This document shows, piece after piece, positions 43,809 to 51,832 of a stretch of DNA of 64,000 nt; position 1 is the stretch's first letter; every line of letters starts with the position of its first letter. Position numbers and translations under genes: made by a program. Origin of the DNA: UBA2287 sp964479665 (GTDB lineage: Bacteria > Bacteroidota > Bacteroidia > Bacteroidales > Tenuifilaceae); NCBI GenBank assembly GCA_964479665.1, contig CAYZNN010000006.1:62001-126000 (forward strand), in the 5' to 3' direction. The notes beneath the pieces were generated by a model, which saw only the letters and a list, made by a program, of their open reading frames with translations, searched no databases and was not told the DNA's origin.

Positions 43809-44435
43809 ATGAAACCTATCATCCTTTTAGCGCTTATTTCACTTTCAAATATCCTCTATGCTCAAAACACCGATAATGAGCAAGAGATGCAAACCCTTTA
43901 TGGAAATAAATCATTCACATTTGGTGGTTTTGGTGGTCCTAGCATATCGTACTCATCATTCAACGGCAGCGATGCTTGGCTTGTTGGGGGTATGGGTGCA
44001 GCCATAGTAAACCATTCATTCTTCTTTGGTGGAGGGGGAAATGGTATTGTTAATTCACCCTTTTTTGCAAATGTAAATAATAATGAGGGCGCATACACCG
44101 AGGGAGGCTATGGAGGTGGTATTTTAGGTTTTGTAGCTATGCCTCATAAGGTTGTACACCTTGCTTTCCCTGTGCTTATTGGAGGAGGATCGTTAATTTA
44201 TACCAATAAGCGCATGAGCAATAACAATCATGGTTCGAACTACCAAATTATTGACCAAACCGAGTTTTTTGTAATTGAGCCGGGAATAGAAGTAGAATTG
44301 AACGTTTTTCGTTTCATGCGTGTTGCTGCAGGTGTAAAGTACCGCTACACTTCGAAACTAAAATTAATTGATACTCCAAACAACGCATTTAACTCGCTAG
44401 GCGGAGGTATTACATTCAAATTTGGTCGCTTTTAA
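43809..44435 (+). CDS. Glycine-rich putative outer-membrane barrel protein
   Basis: 208 aa with a signal peptide (MKPIILLALISLSNILYAQ), a Gly/Phe-rich first part (FTFGGFGGPSISY, HSFFFGGGGNGIVN) and amphipathic strands ending LGGGITFKFGRF with a terminal Phe. It shares its layout with the 44665 protein two genes on (IGGG segments, EP-G-IEVELNVFRFMRVAAGVKYRY versus EIDLEMNIVRWFKINAGLGYRF), so the two are paralogues. Function unknown. Possibly transcribed from a sigma-54-like promoter. Confidence 0.65.
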   Translation: MKPIILLALISLSNILYAQNTDNEQEMQTLYGNKSFTFGGFGGPSISYSSFNGSDAWLVGGMGAAIVNHSFFFGGGGNGIVNSPFFANVNNNEGAYTEGGYGGGILGFVAMPHKVVHLAFPVLIGGGSLIYTNKRMSNNNHGSNYQIIDQTEFFVIEPGIEVELNVFRFMRVAAGVKYRYTSKLKLIDTPNNAFNSLGGGITFKFGRF

Positions 44436-44467
44436 ACTCAAATACTAAACACAAAAAAATTAAAGAC

Positions 44468-44611
44468 ATGTTTTTAACCGGACTAATTGCAGGCATTGTT
44501 CTTTTTGTTGTAATCGACCTGGCCTCTACTGGCTATTACAACTACAGGATTAGAAAAGAACAGAAAATTCAGAAAGAATTTATGAAGGAATTCCTGAGTG
44601 GGCTTTTGTAG
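44468..44611 (+). CDS. Small membrane protein of 47 aa between two barrel genes
   Basis: Begins MFLTGLIAGIVLFVVIDLAST, one membrane segment, then a charged tail YYNYRIRKEQKIQKEFMKEF and a short hydrophobic end. The gene lies 32 bp after one barrel gene and 53 bp before its paralogue, in the same direction, so it is likely part of the same operon. Coding is supported by the membrane-plus-charged-tail design and operon fit only. Confidence 0.5.
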   Translation: MFLTGLIAGIVLFVVIDLASTGYYNYRIRKEQKIQKEFMKEFLSGLL

Positions 44612-44664
44612 GCACTTCTCTAAAATTGTTTTTTTTAAAATCAAACTTAACAAAAACTACTAAA

Positions 44665-45384
44665 ATGAAAGGATTTAGTATCATTCCGCTCCTCCTATAT
44701 TTATTCCTTAGCTTTTTAGGATTGGCTCAGGAGACCCCAAAAACAGAATACCTTTTCGACTCGAAGAAGGTAAAAGTTTCAGGTTTTGGTAATACCCTTG
44801 GTGAACTTTCAATCATCGATGGAAGTATAGCATACTCATCGGGTGGTGGTGGCGCCTTTCTGTTCAACTACAAAACTTATTTAGGAATTTACAGCCACGA
44901 CCTAGTCACCAGTCATTCATTTAGCGATATTTATCCCAAAGGGCATAACCCCATAACTTCGCCTCTGGCACCCTCGCATATTAACAATCGTATACGATTC
45001 AACCACTTTGGGCTTTGGGTAGGCTACATTCACAACCCTTTCAAATTGGTTCATATTGGTTCGAGCATTCGCATTGGTGGTGGTTACATGGCACTATTCG
45101 ACAGTAAAATTGATTTCCGAGAATTCGACGACCACCACCGCGATTGGGTTGGGGTTGTTACACCCGAAATTGACCTGGAAATGAACATAGTTCGGTGGTT
45201 TAAAATAAATGCTGGTTTAGGTTACCGTTTCGTATTGGGAGTTGACAATTCAACATACGTTAACTCATTAGGCAATTCGAATCGGACATTCAAGGCCTCC
45301 CAATTTTCGAGCCCTATCTTCAACGTAAAACTTCTGTTTGGAGCATTTGGACCCAAAAAAAACGGTAAAATAAACAATAACTAA
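44665..45384 (+). CDS. Putative outer-membrane barrel protein, paralogue of the 43809 product
   Basis: About 239 aa. The start at 44665 (MKGFSIIPLLLYLFLSFLGLAQ) gives a proper signal peptide; the open frame extends 13 codons upstream but without signal features. It has amphipathic strands and the segments GGGGAFLFNYKTYLGIYSHDL and VHIGSSIRIGGGYMALF. It is followed 39 bp later by a TonB-dependent receptor gene. Function unknown. Confidence 0.62.
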   Translation: MKGFSIIPLLLYLFLSFLGLAQETPKTEYLFDSKKVKVSGFGNTLGELSIIDGSIAYSSGGGGAFLFNYKTYLGIYSHDLVTSHSFSDIYPKGHNPITSPLAPSHINNRIRFNHFGLWVGYIHNPFKLVHIGSSIRIGGGYMALFDSKIDFREFDDHHRDWVGVVTPEIDLEMNIVRWFKINAGLGYRFVLGVDNSTYVNSLGNSNRTFKASQFSSPIFNVKLLFGAFGPKKNGKINNN

Positions 45385-45423
45385 CCAAATCTGTTTAATA
45401 TACAAAACACTTTATTAAACAAA

Positions 45424-47775
45424 ATGCGTTTAAGAATAATATTATTAGTAGTTGCTATTGTAATACTATCATACAATGTGCATGGCAATGGAGAAATCGA
45501 TAATTCCGGCAAAGTAGTACTTAGTGGTTATGTAAAGGACAAGGCAAATGGCGAAGACTTGGCTGGTGCAACAATAATAATTAATGAACTAAAACGAGGA
45601 ACCACTTCTAATGCTTACGGATTTTATTCTATCAGTTTGAACCCCGGAATTTATAACGTTACCTACTCATTTATTGGTTACAATAGTGTTCAGCAAACAA
45701 TTAACCTTACCACAAGCAAAAGCCTAAGCGTTGAACTTCAGGAGGAGTCGACTATGCTCTCTGAGGTGGTTATTACCAGCGAAAAACCCAATGCCAATAT
45801 TACCCGAGCCGAAATGAGCGCAATGCGCCTCGAAATTAAGAACATTCAACGCATACCTGCCCTCATGGGCGAGATTGATGTTATTAAGACAATTCAACTG
45901 TTACCCGGAGTAAAAAGCGTTGCCGAAGGTTCTTCGGGCTTTAGCGTAAGAGGTGGCGCTACAGATCATAACCTTATCCTACTCGATGAGGCCACTGTTT
46001 ATAATGCTTCGCATTTAATGGGATTCTTTTCGGTTTTCAATAACGATGCAATAAAGGATGTAAAGCTTTACAAAGGCGACATTCCCGCTTCGGCAGGAGG
46101 AAGGTTAGCCTCACTTCTCGACGTTCGTATGCGCGATGGAAATGCTAAACAGTTTGCTGCTACTGGCGGAATTGGTACCATATCGAGTCGCCTAACTATT
46201 GAAGGGCCTTTACTTATCGAAAAAACAACATATTTACTTTCGGGTCGTAGAACATATGCCGATGTTTTCTTACCTCTTGCAAGCGATCCCGATGTTCGAG
46301 ATAATAGGCTATATTTTTACGATCTTAACGTGAAGTTGAATCACAGACTGAACGATCGGAATCGTTTTTTCATATCGGGCTATAGCGGTCGCGATATTTT
46401 CAAAAACGATTTTGCTCAGTTTGGCTTTGGCAACCAAACGCTTTCCTTCCGATGGAATCATTTAATTAACGACAAACTTTTCATAAACTCAACCGCAATA
46501 TTTAGCAGTTACGATTATTATTTGGGCACACCACCCGGAGAGCCTTCGTCGTTTGCATGGAAATCGCACATGGAAGATTACAGTTTGAAGTCCGACTTTA
46601 CCTACTTTGCAAATAGTGAAAATACATTCCGTTTCGGGTTTCAGTCTATATACCACTACTTTAGCCCAGGCAATGCTAAAGGAATTGGCGAAAACTCTAT
46701 TCTTGGCGAATTCAACATTCCTACTAACCATTCGCTGGAGCATGGGCTTTACGCCCAGAACGAGCAGAACATTGGTTCTAGTTTAATATTAAAATATGGT
46801 TTAAGGTTCTCTGCCTTTCAGAATGTTGGAAAAGCAAAAGTGTGGTTATTCGACAGTAATTACGAGGCAGAAAACTTTAAAGAATTCAAAAGTGGAGATA
46901 TTTACAACACCGATTATCATATTGAACCAAGGTTGGGATTAAACTACATTTTTAACCCTAAACAATCCGTTAAGGCTAGTTACTCTCGTACGGTACAGTA
47001 TATCCAGCAGGCTTCAAACTCAGCGGCAGGAACGCCCCTCGATGTATGGTTCACTGCTTCGCCCAATGTAAAACCACAACTATCTGACCAGTACGCTATT
47101 GGATACTTTCAAAATTTCTTTAATAACTCAATAGAAATTTCTACAGAAGTTTACTATAAGGATATGAGAAATGTTGTGGATTTTAAAGAGTATGCCAATA
47201 TGCTGCTCAACGAAAAAATTGAGGGTGAGCTTCGAACTGGCTCAGCCAACTCTTACGGAGTTGAATTAATGGCTAAATTGAATTTTGATAAACTGAATGG
47301 TTGGATCAGCTATACTTACTCGCGCACTTTTAGAACCATTGAAGGAATAAATAGTGGGAAGGCCTATCCTGCTCCCTACGATAAACCACACGACATTGCT
47401 GTTGTATTGAATTACGAAGTAAACAAAGCCCTTACCGTTTCGGCAAATTGGGTTTATTCAACTGGAGTACCTGCAACATTTCCGGCGGGCCGTTACGAGT
47501 TAATGGGCACCATTATTCCATTATATACCGCAAGGAACCAGTATAGATATCCCGACTACCATCGGCTCGATCTGGCTTTAACTTACAGGCCCGGAATTGA
47601 CAAAAAAAAGCGATGGCAGAGCGAATGGAACTTCTCGGTTTATAATGCTTACAACCGAAAAAACGCTTGGGCTATAAACTTTATTCAGGACAAAGAAAAT
47701 CCATTAATTACCTATGCCGAGAAAACATACCTTTTTTCAATCATACCCTCAATAACCTACAACTTTAAATTTTAG
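45424..47775 (+). CDS. TonB-dependent receptor with carboxypeptidase-regulatory-like N-terminal domain
   Basis: 783 aa outer-membrane transporter. It has a signal peptide (1-22), a CarboxypepD_reg-like domain (about 33-110: LSGYVKDKANGEDLAGATIIINELKRGTTSNAYGFYSISL), a plug domain (about 125-225: IPALMGEIDVIKTIQLLPGVKSVAEGSSGFSVRGGATDHNLILLDEA) and a barrel ending SIIPSITYNFKF. It lacks SusC length (about 1000 aa) and has no SusD partner. The following gene, 1 bp downstream, is a DUF4249 lipoprotein, a common pairing in Bacteroidota. Substrate unknown. Confidence 0.9.
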   Translation: MRLRIILLVVAIVILSYNVHGNGEIDNSGKVVLSGYVKDKANGEDLAGATIIINELKRGTTSNAYGFYSISLNPGIYNVTYSFIGYNSVQQTINLTTSKSLSVELQEESTMLSEVVITSEKPNANITRAEMSAMRLEIKNIQRIPALMGEIDVIKTIQLLPGVKSVAEGSSGFSVRGGATDHNLILLDEATVYNASHLMGFFSVFNNDAIKDVKLYKGDIPASAGGRLASLLDVRMRDGNAKQFAATGGIGTISSRLTIEGPLLIEKTTYLLSGRRTYADVFLPLASDPDVRDNRLYFYDLNVKLNHRLNDRNRFFISGYSGRDIFKNDFAQFGFGNQTLSFRWNHLINDKLFINSTAIFSSYDYYLGTPPGEPSSFAWKSHMEDYSLKSDFTYFANSENTFRFGFQSIYHYFSPGNAKGIGENSILGEFNIPTNHSLEHGLYAQNEQNIGSSLILKYGLRFSAFQNVGKAKVWLFDSNYEAENFKEFKSGDIYNTDYHIEPRLGLNYIFNPKQSVKASYSRTVQYIQQASNSAAGTPLDVWFTASPNVKPQLSDQYAIGYFQNFFNNSIEISTEVYYKDMRNVVDFKEYANMLLNEKIEGELRTGSANSYGVELMAKLNFDKLNGWISYTYSRTFRTIEGINSGKAYPAPYDKPHDIAVVLNYEVNKALTVSANWVYSTGVPATFPAGRYELMGTIIPLYTARNQYRYPDYHRLDLALTYRPGIDKKKRWQSEWNFSVYNAYNRKNAWAINFIQDKENPLITYAEKTYLFSIIPSITYNFKF

Positions 47776-47776
47776 C

Positions 47777-48634
47777 ATGAAAATGTTTTCAATAAATAGA
47801 GGTCTCGCAATAATTTCAATGATTATATATTTAGGAGCTTGCACCGAAAGAATTGACATTGACCTGAACAGCACTTATACACGTTGCGTTATATATGGCG
47901 AGTTAACAACCGATACCACTTCGCATCGTATTTTTATTTCAAGAACCGGAAATTATTTCAGCAATGAACCTGCTATAGGAATTTCGGGGGCAACTGTTTC
48001 AATTACCGATGGCGAAACAACCCATTTTCTTAGCGAAGATCCGCAACAGCCTGGCACCTACATAACCCAGCCCAATGTATTTGGTATTGAAGGCAAAACA
48101 TATACTCTTCTGGTTGAAAATGTAGACTTACTTGGAAATGGAGTATTGCAAAACTACACTGCATCGAGCTTATTACCTCCCGTTTTGGCTCCCGATTCTA
48201 TACGTGTTATTTACCGAAGCCAATGGCGAGGATGGGTTGTACAGGCCTTTGCCAGCGATCCGGCGGATAGTAAGGATTTTTATATGTTCCATACCTGGCT
48301 CAATGGTAATCTTGAAACCGACTCCCTATCGACTCGTATCATTGCCGACGATCTATTCTTCAACGGTAGCTATACAAATGGAATAACCATTAAGTATTGG
48401 GAAGGCCAGAACCGAATAGCCCCCGGCGACACTATTGTGTCAGGTTTTTGTGGTATTACCGAGGATTACTACAAATTTGTTGATGAGGTAAGAACCACCG
48501 TTCGTCCTTCATCGCCACTTTTTAGTGCACCCCCTGCCAATCCGCGAACTAACATTAGCAATAATGGAATCGGGTATTTTACTGCCTATTCTGTAAAAAG
48601 GGCTTACTTCATCGTTCCAAACATTGAACCGTAA
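47777..48634 (+). CDS. DUF4249 lipoprotein
   Basis: 285 aa. Lipobox IYLGAC near residues 17-22 gives a lipidated N terminus. The body is the DUF4249 family: CVIYGELTTDTTSHRIFISRTGNYFSNEPAIGISGATVSITDG, PGTYITQPNVFGIEGKTYTLLVEN. It probably works with the TonB receptor encoded directly upstream, as a surface-exposed substrate-binding or plug partner (inference from the recurrent pairing). Confidence 0.85.
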   Translation: MKMFSINRGLAIISMIIYLGACTERIDIDLNSTYTRCVIYGELTTDTTSHRIFISRTGNYFSNEPAIGISGATVSITDGETTHFLSEDPQQPGTYITQPNVFGIEGKTYTLLVENVDLLGNGVLQNYTASSLLPPVLAPDSIRVIYRSQWRGWVVQAFASDPADSKDFYMFHTWLNGNLETDSLSTRIIADDLFFNGSYTNGITIKYWEGQNRIAPGDTIVSGFCGITEDYYKFVDEVRTTVRPSSPLFSAPPANPRTNISNNGIGYFTAYSVKRAYFIVPNIEP

Positions 48635-48679
48635 AGCGTATTTATTAAGCCAATAATAAACTTAGGGTTTACATACAGC

Positions 48680-48710
48680 AAAAAAGTGAATAAGAATTCA
48701 CTTTTTTTTT
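48680..48710 (+). terminator. Rho-independent terminator
   Basis: AAAAAGTGAAT, loop AAGA region, ATTCACTTTTT with continuing T run. Ends the barrel-TonB-DUF4249 transcript. Confidence 0.85.
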
Positions 48711-48770
48711 GCAATCAATTGGTGTATTGAAAAAGTAAAAACTGCTACTTTAGCAAAAAATACAAATACT

Positions 48771-49868
48771 ATGGGAATTTAGAACAAACTTAAGGGCGAA
48801 CTCATTGATATTATTGAGTGGATTGACCCTACCAACGACACTATGGTGTACCGTTTCGAGAGGTATAACAATGAAATTAAGAATGGCGCTAAATTAACAG
48901 TTCGCGAATCGCAGGTAGCCATTTTTATAAATGAAGGACAAATTGCTGATATTTTTAACCCCGGTATGTACTCGCTTTCAACTTCTAACCTTCCAATATT
49001 ATCTACATTAAAGGGTTGGAAATACGGGTTTAATAGTCCGTTTAAGGCTGAAGTTTACTTCTTGAACACAAAAAACTTTGTTGACTTAAAGTGGGGAACT
49101 CCCAATCCGGTTATGCTACGCGATCCTGAGTTTGGTCCCGTACGCATACGTGCCTTCGGCAATTACTCCATTCAAATTGTCGATCCTGCAAAATTCGTCA
49201 AGGGAATTGTTGGAACCGATGGATCCTTTACTACCCATAAAATTAGTGAGCAACTGAAAACTATTGCTATTACCCGTTTTACCGATTCGTTGGGCGAAAG
49301 CAAACTTCCAGTGCTCGATATGGCAGCCAACTACGATGAACTTTCCCGTTTCTGCGAAAAGAAAATGAAGCCTGAATTTGGTGAATACGGTCTCGACCTA
49401 ACCAAGTTTTTAGTTGCAAACATTTCGTTACCCCCCGAGGTGGAAGCTGCTCTCGATAAAAGAACCAGCATGGGAATTATTGGCGACATGGGAAAGTATG
49501 TGCAATACCAAACCGGCGAATCGATGGTAGCTGCCGCCAATAATCCTTCCGATGGGGGTGCTGCTACCGGTATGGGTTTGGGAATGGGATTTGGAATGGC
49601 AAACCAAATGGTTAATGCCATGCAAAATAATCAGGGACAAGCAGTTCCTCCACCCGTTCCTCCTGTTCTTGCTTTTCATGCAGTTATTAATGGTCAGCAA
49701 GCAGGCCCATTCGACCTAAACACGCTTAACGCAATGGTTCAGCAAAACCAAATTTCTCGCGAAACACTGGTTTGGCGACAGGGAATGCCAGCATGGACTG
49801 CTGCTGGACAATTAACTGAATTAACTCAAATTTTCGGAGCTGTTCCACCACCTATACCTCCCCAATAA
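48771..49868 (+). CDS. SPFH-domain (YdjI-like) protein with C-terminal GYF_2 domain; in-frame TAG at codon 4
   Basis: An SPFH/virion-core-like protein: MVYRFERYNNEIKNGAKLTVRESQVAIFINEGQIADIFNPGMYSLSTSNLPIL ... LRDPEFGPVRIRAFGNYSIQIVDPAKFVKGIVG. Low-complexity Gly/Met-rich linker near 230-260, then GYF_2 (VINGQQAGPFDLNTLNAMVQQNQI ... VWRQGMPAWTAAGQL). The reading frame runs back to an ATG at 48771, giving MGI-stop-NKLKGELIDIIEWIDPTNDT. TAG at 48780-48782 replaces the Trp of the usual MGIW start. If the stop is real, translation could begin at ATG 48843, losing 24 residues. B. subtilis YdjI works with zinc-ribbon YdjG and PspA at the membrane; a zinc-ribbon gene follows here. Confidence 0.8.
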
Positions 49869-49920
49869 ATTCAAGTAATTCAATATGTTCTAAAACGCTT
49901 TTACCTTAAAATATAAACTA

Positions 49921-51025
49921 TGCAAACCGAAAGTAACCCTTCGCAAACTATACAGGCTGAGGTAACCTGTTCATCGTGTGGTGCACATCTAAATATAAAC
50001 CTGGCAGTGAAATGCTACAATGCGAATACTGCCAAGCCGAGGTTGAAATTGAAAAGTGCGAAGAGATTATTCAGGAAATAGACTTTGATGCATTCGTGAG
50101 CGACTCTGAAAATATAAAGGTTCAGCAGGAACTCATTACTGTAAAATGCGAAGGTTGTGGTGCTCATGTAGCTTTACCACCTAATGTAGTTTCGGATCGA
50201 TGCGCTTTCTGTAGTAGCATTTTGGTTACAAAAAGAACCGAAAAGGAAACTCAAATTGCTCCAATGTCGATTCTTCCATTCGGAATCGATGCTCAACAGG
50301 CATTCGCGCAGTTTCGAAATTGGATAACGAAACTTTGGTTTGCTCCCAACGAGTTGAAACGATTTGCCATACAACCTGAAACTCTAAAAGGGGTTTATTT
50401 GCCATACTGGACCTTCGATTCGAATACCGATAATTTTTTCACCGGACAGCGTGGCGACAATTACGTAGCTACAGAATCTTATACAACATCCGAAAACGGA
50501 CGAACCGTTTCAAAAACGCGCTCGGTTACTAAAATTCGATGGACACCTGTAAGTGGAGAGTTTCAAAGTTCTTTCGACGATGTGCTCGTTCTAGCCAGCA
50601 AATCGTTACCTCAAAAATATGCCGATCAACTCGAACCCTGGGATTTAAAGAACCTGACTCCATTCAGCGAAAAATTTCTCAGCGGTTTTGTAACCGAAAC
50701 TTATCAAGTTGAACTAAAAGAAGGATTGGAATTGGCCAAACAAACCATTGAATCGCTACTTAGAGAAGAAGTTCGACGAAGGATTGGAGGCGACCACCAG
50801 CGAATAAACACTATAAAATCTACTCACAGCAATATTACTTTCAAACACATTCTCCTTCCGGTATGGATTAGTGCCTTTCGATACAGAAATAAGGTATATA
50901 GGTTCCTCGTAAATGGGAGAACTGGCGAAGTTCAGGGTGAAAGGCCATACAGTACCTGGAAAATTGTACGATTAGTTCTGCTAATTCTTATTATTATTCT
51001 AATAATAGCAGTATTTGCAGGCTAA
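49921..51025 (+). CDS. Zinc-ribbon protein with C-terminal membrane segment; one-base frameshift near its start
   Basis: The natural start appears to be ATG 49921: MQTESNPSQTIQAEVTCSSCGAHL, then a one-base deletion near 49988-49992 (three As where four are needed) and on into KYKPGSEMLQCEYCQAEVEIEKCEEII. This restores a first C-x2-C ... C-x2-C zinc ribbon. A second ribbon follows (CEGCGAHVALPPNVVSDRCAFC). Residues about 100-330 form an uncharacterised beta-rich region with VYLPYWTFDSNT, and a single C-terminal membrane segment (VRLVLLILIIILIIAVFAG) ends the protein. The pairing with an SPFH gene resembles YdjG-YdjI. The shifted frame alone starts at about 49976. Confidence 0.75.
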
Positions 51026-51098
51026 TAATTAAGCAGAGTGCACAAGCATAACTTTTTTTCATATATTTATCGGAAGTTTGTTAATTGCCAATGAAGGC

Positions 51099-51689
51099 AT
51101 GAAAAGAAGTAAACTTTCCGATTTGTATTTTCCCCCAGCTAAACCGCTAATTAAAGTGGCAGCAGCCTTGTCGACTAATGTTTCGGCCTATATATACATT
51201 GTAGATCATAACAATACTTTCACCTCATCGCTTAAAAAGGCAATTGAAAAGCCCGACAAGTATAATATTGAAACTTTCACTACGGGCGAAAAACTGATTT
51301 CGGTACTAAAGAGTCATCTTTTCCGTAGAAACGAAATTCACATGGTCTTCCTAGGCTACAAGTTCATTGAGGAAGGCCAGCACAACCTAATGAATGGTAT
51401 AGAAACGCTCGATGCTATAAAGGCCATCCGACCCGATATTGAAGTGGTTATGCTTTACGGACCCGATGAAGCATCCTTTGGGTCGTATGCTCGCAAAAGC
51501 GGAGCCTTCGATTTTATTCCCAAAAACGATAATGCCATTCTGAGATTCAATAATATTATTTGGCGCATTATAATTACTAAAAGGTTGCAGCAAAAGAAAC
51601 GCTCTTTTAAAATTACCGCCCGTATTTTTGTCATATTTACCCTACTTGTCGTGCTTGCAGCTTTTATCTATCAATTTGTTGTTAATTAG
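51099..51689 (+). CDS. Degenerate receiver-domain protein with C-terminal membrane anchor
   Basis: About 196 aa from ATG 51099. Residues 30-165 follow the receiver fold: YIYIVDHNNTF (one acidic Asp), IHMVFLGYKF where the phospho-acceptor Asp should be (Gly here), IEVVMLYGPDE where Thr/Ser is replaced by Tyr, and FDFIPKN with the conserved Lys. It is therefore a pseudo-receiver unlikely to be phosphorylated. A membrane segment (IFVIFTLLVVLAAFIYQFVV) ends the protein, an unusual place for an anchor on a receiver. It follows the zinc-ribbon gene by 73 bp in the same direction. Function unknown. Confidence 0.72.
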   Translation: MKRSKLSDLYFPPAKPLIKVAAALSTNVSAYIYIVDHNNTFTSSLKKAIEKPDKYNIETFTTGEKLISVLKSHLFRRNEIHMVFLGYKFIEEGQHNLMNGIETLDAIKAIRPDIEVVMLYGPDEASFGSYARKSGAFDFIPKNDNAILRFNNIIWRIIITKRLQQKKRSFKITARIFVIFTLLVVLAAFIYQFVVN

Positions 51690-51742
51690 AAGTATTTTCT
51701 GCCAAACACATCCCCTAATCAGAAATTACCAATCCTCATCCA

Positions 51743-51782
51743 TGACTTAATGTCAGCATTTGTGCTATGGCATTGCATTTGA
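51743..51782 (+). promoter_or_regulatory. Candidate htpG control region: TGAC-N5-GTCA palindrome and sigma-54-like element
   Basis: TGACTTAATGTCA (51743-51755) is an inverted repeat with 4-bp arms. It lies 12 bp before TGGCATTGCATTTGA (51768-51782), which has the GG-N10-G spacing of RpoN promoters with GA at -12. Start codon is 50 bp further. Function as a heat-shock operator/promoter is inference. Confidence 0.45.
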
Positions 51783-51832
51783 ATAGCCCCGCATGAAAAT
51801 TAAGCCATGTTTAACCTTAAAAAAATATAGCA

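Noticed and set aside
28352..48782. Stop codon reassignment (TGA or TAG read as Trp)
   Set aside because: TGA and TAG end many intact genes here (e.g. the helicase frame and the 47-aa gene), so general recoding is impossible; only two sites look like Trp replacements.
49985..49995. Programmed -1 frameshift in the zinc-ribbon gene
   Set aside because: The site CTA AAT ATA does not fit X XXY YYZ; a lost A in a short run is simpler.
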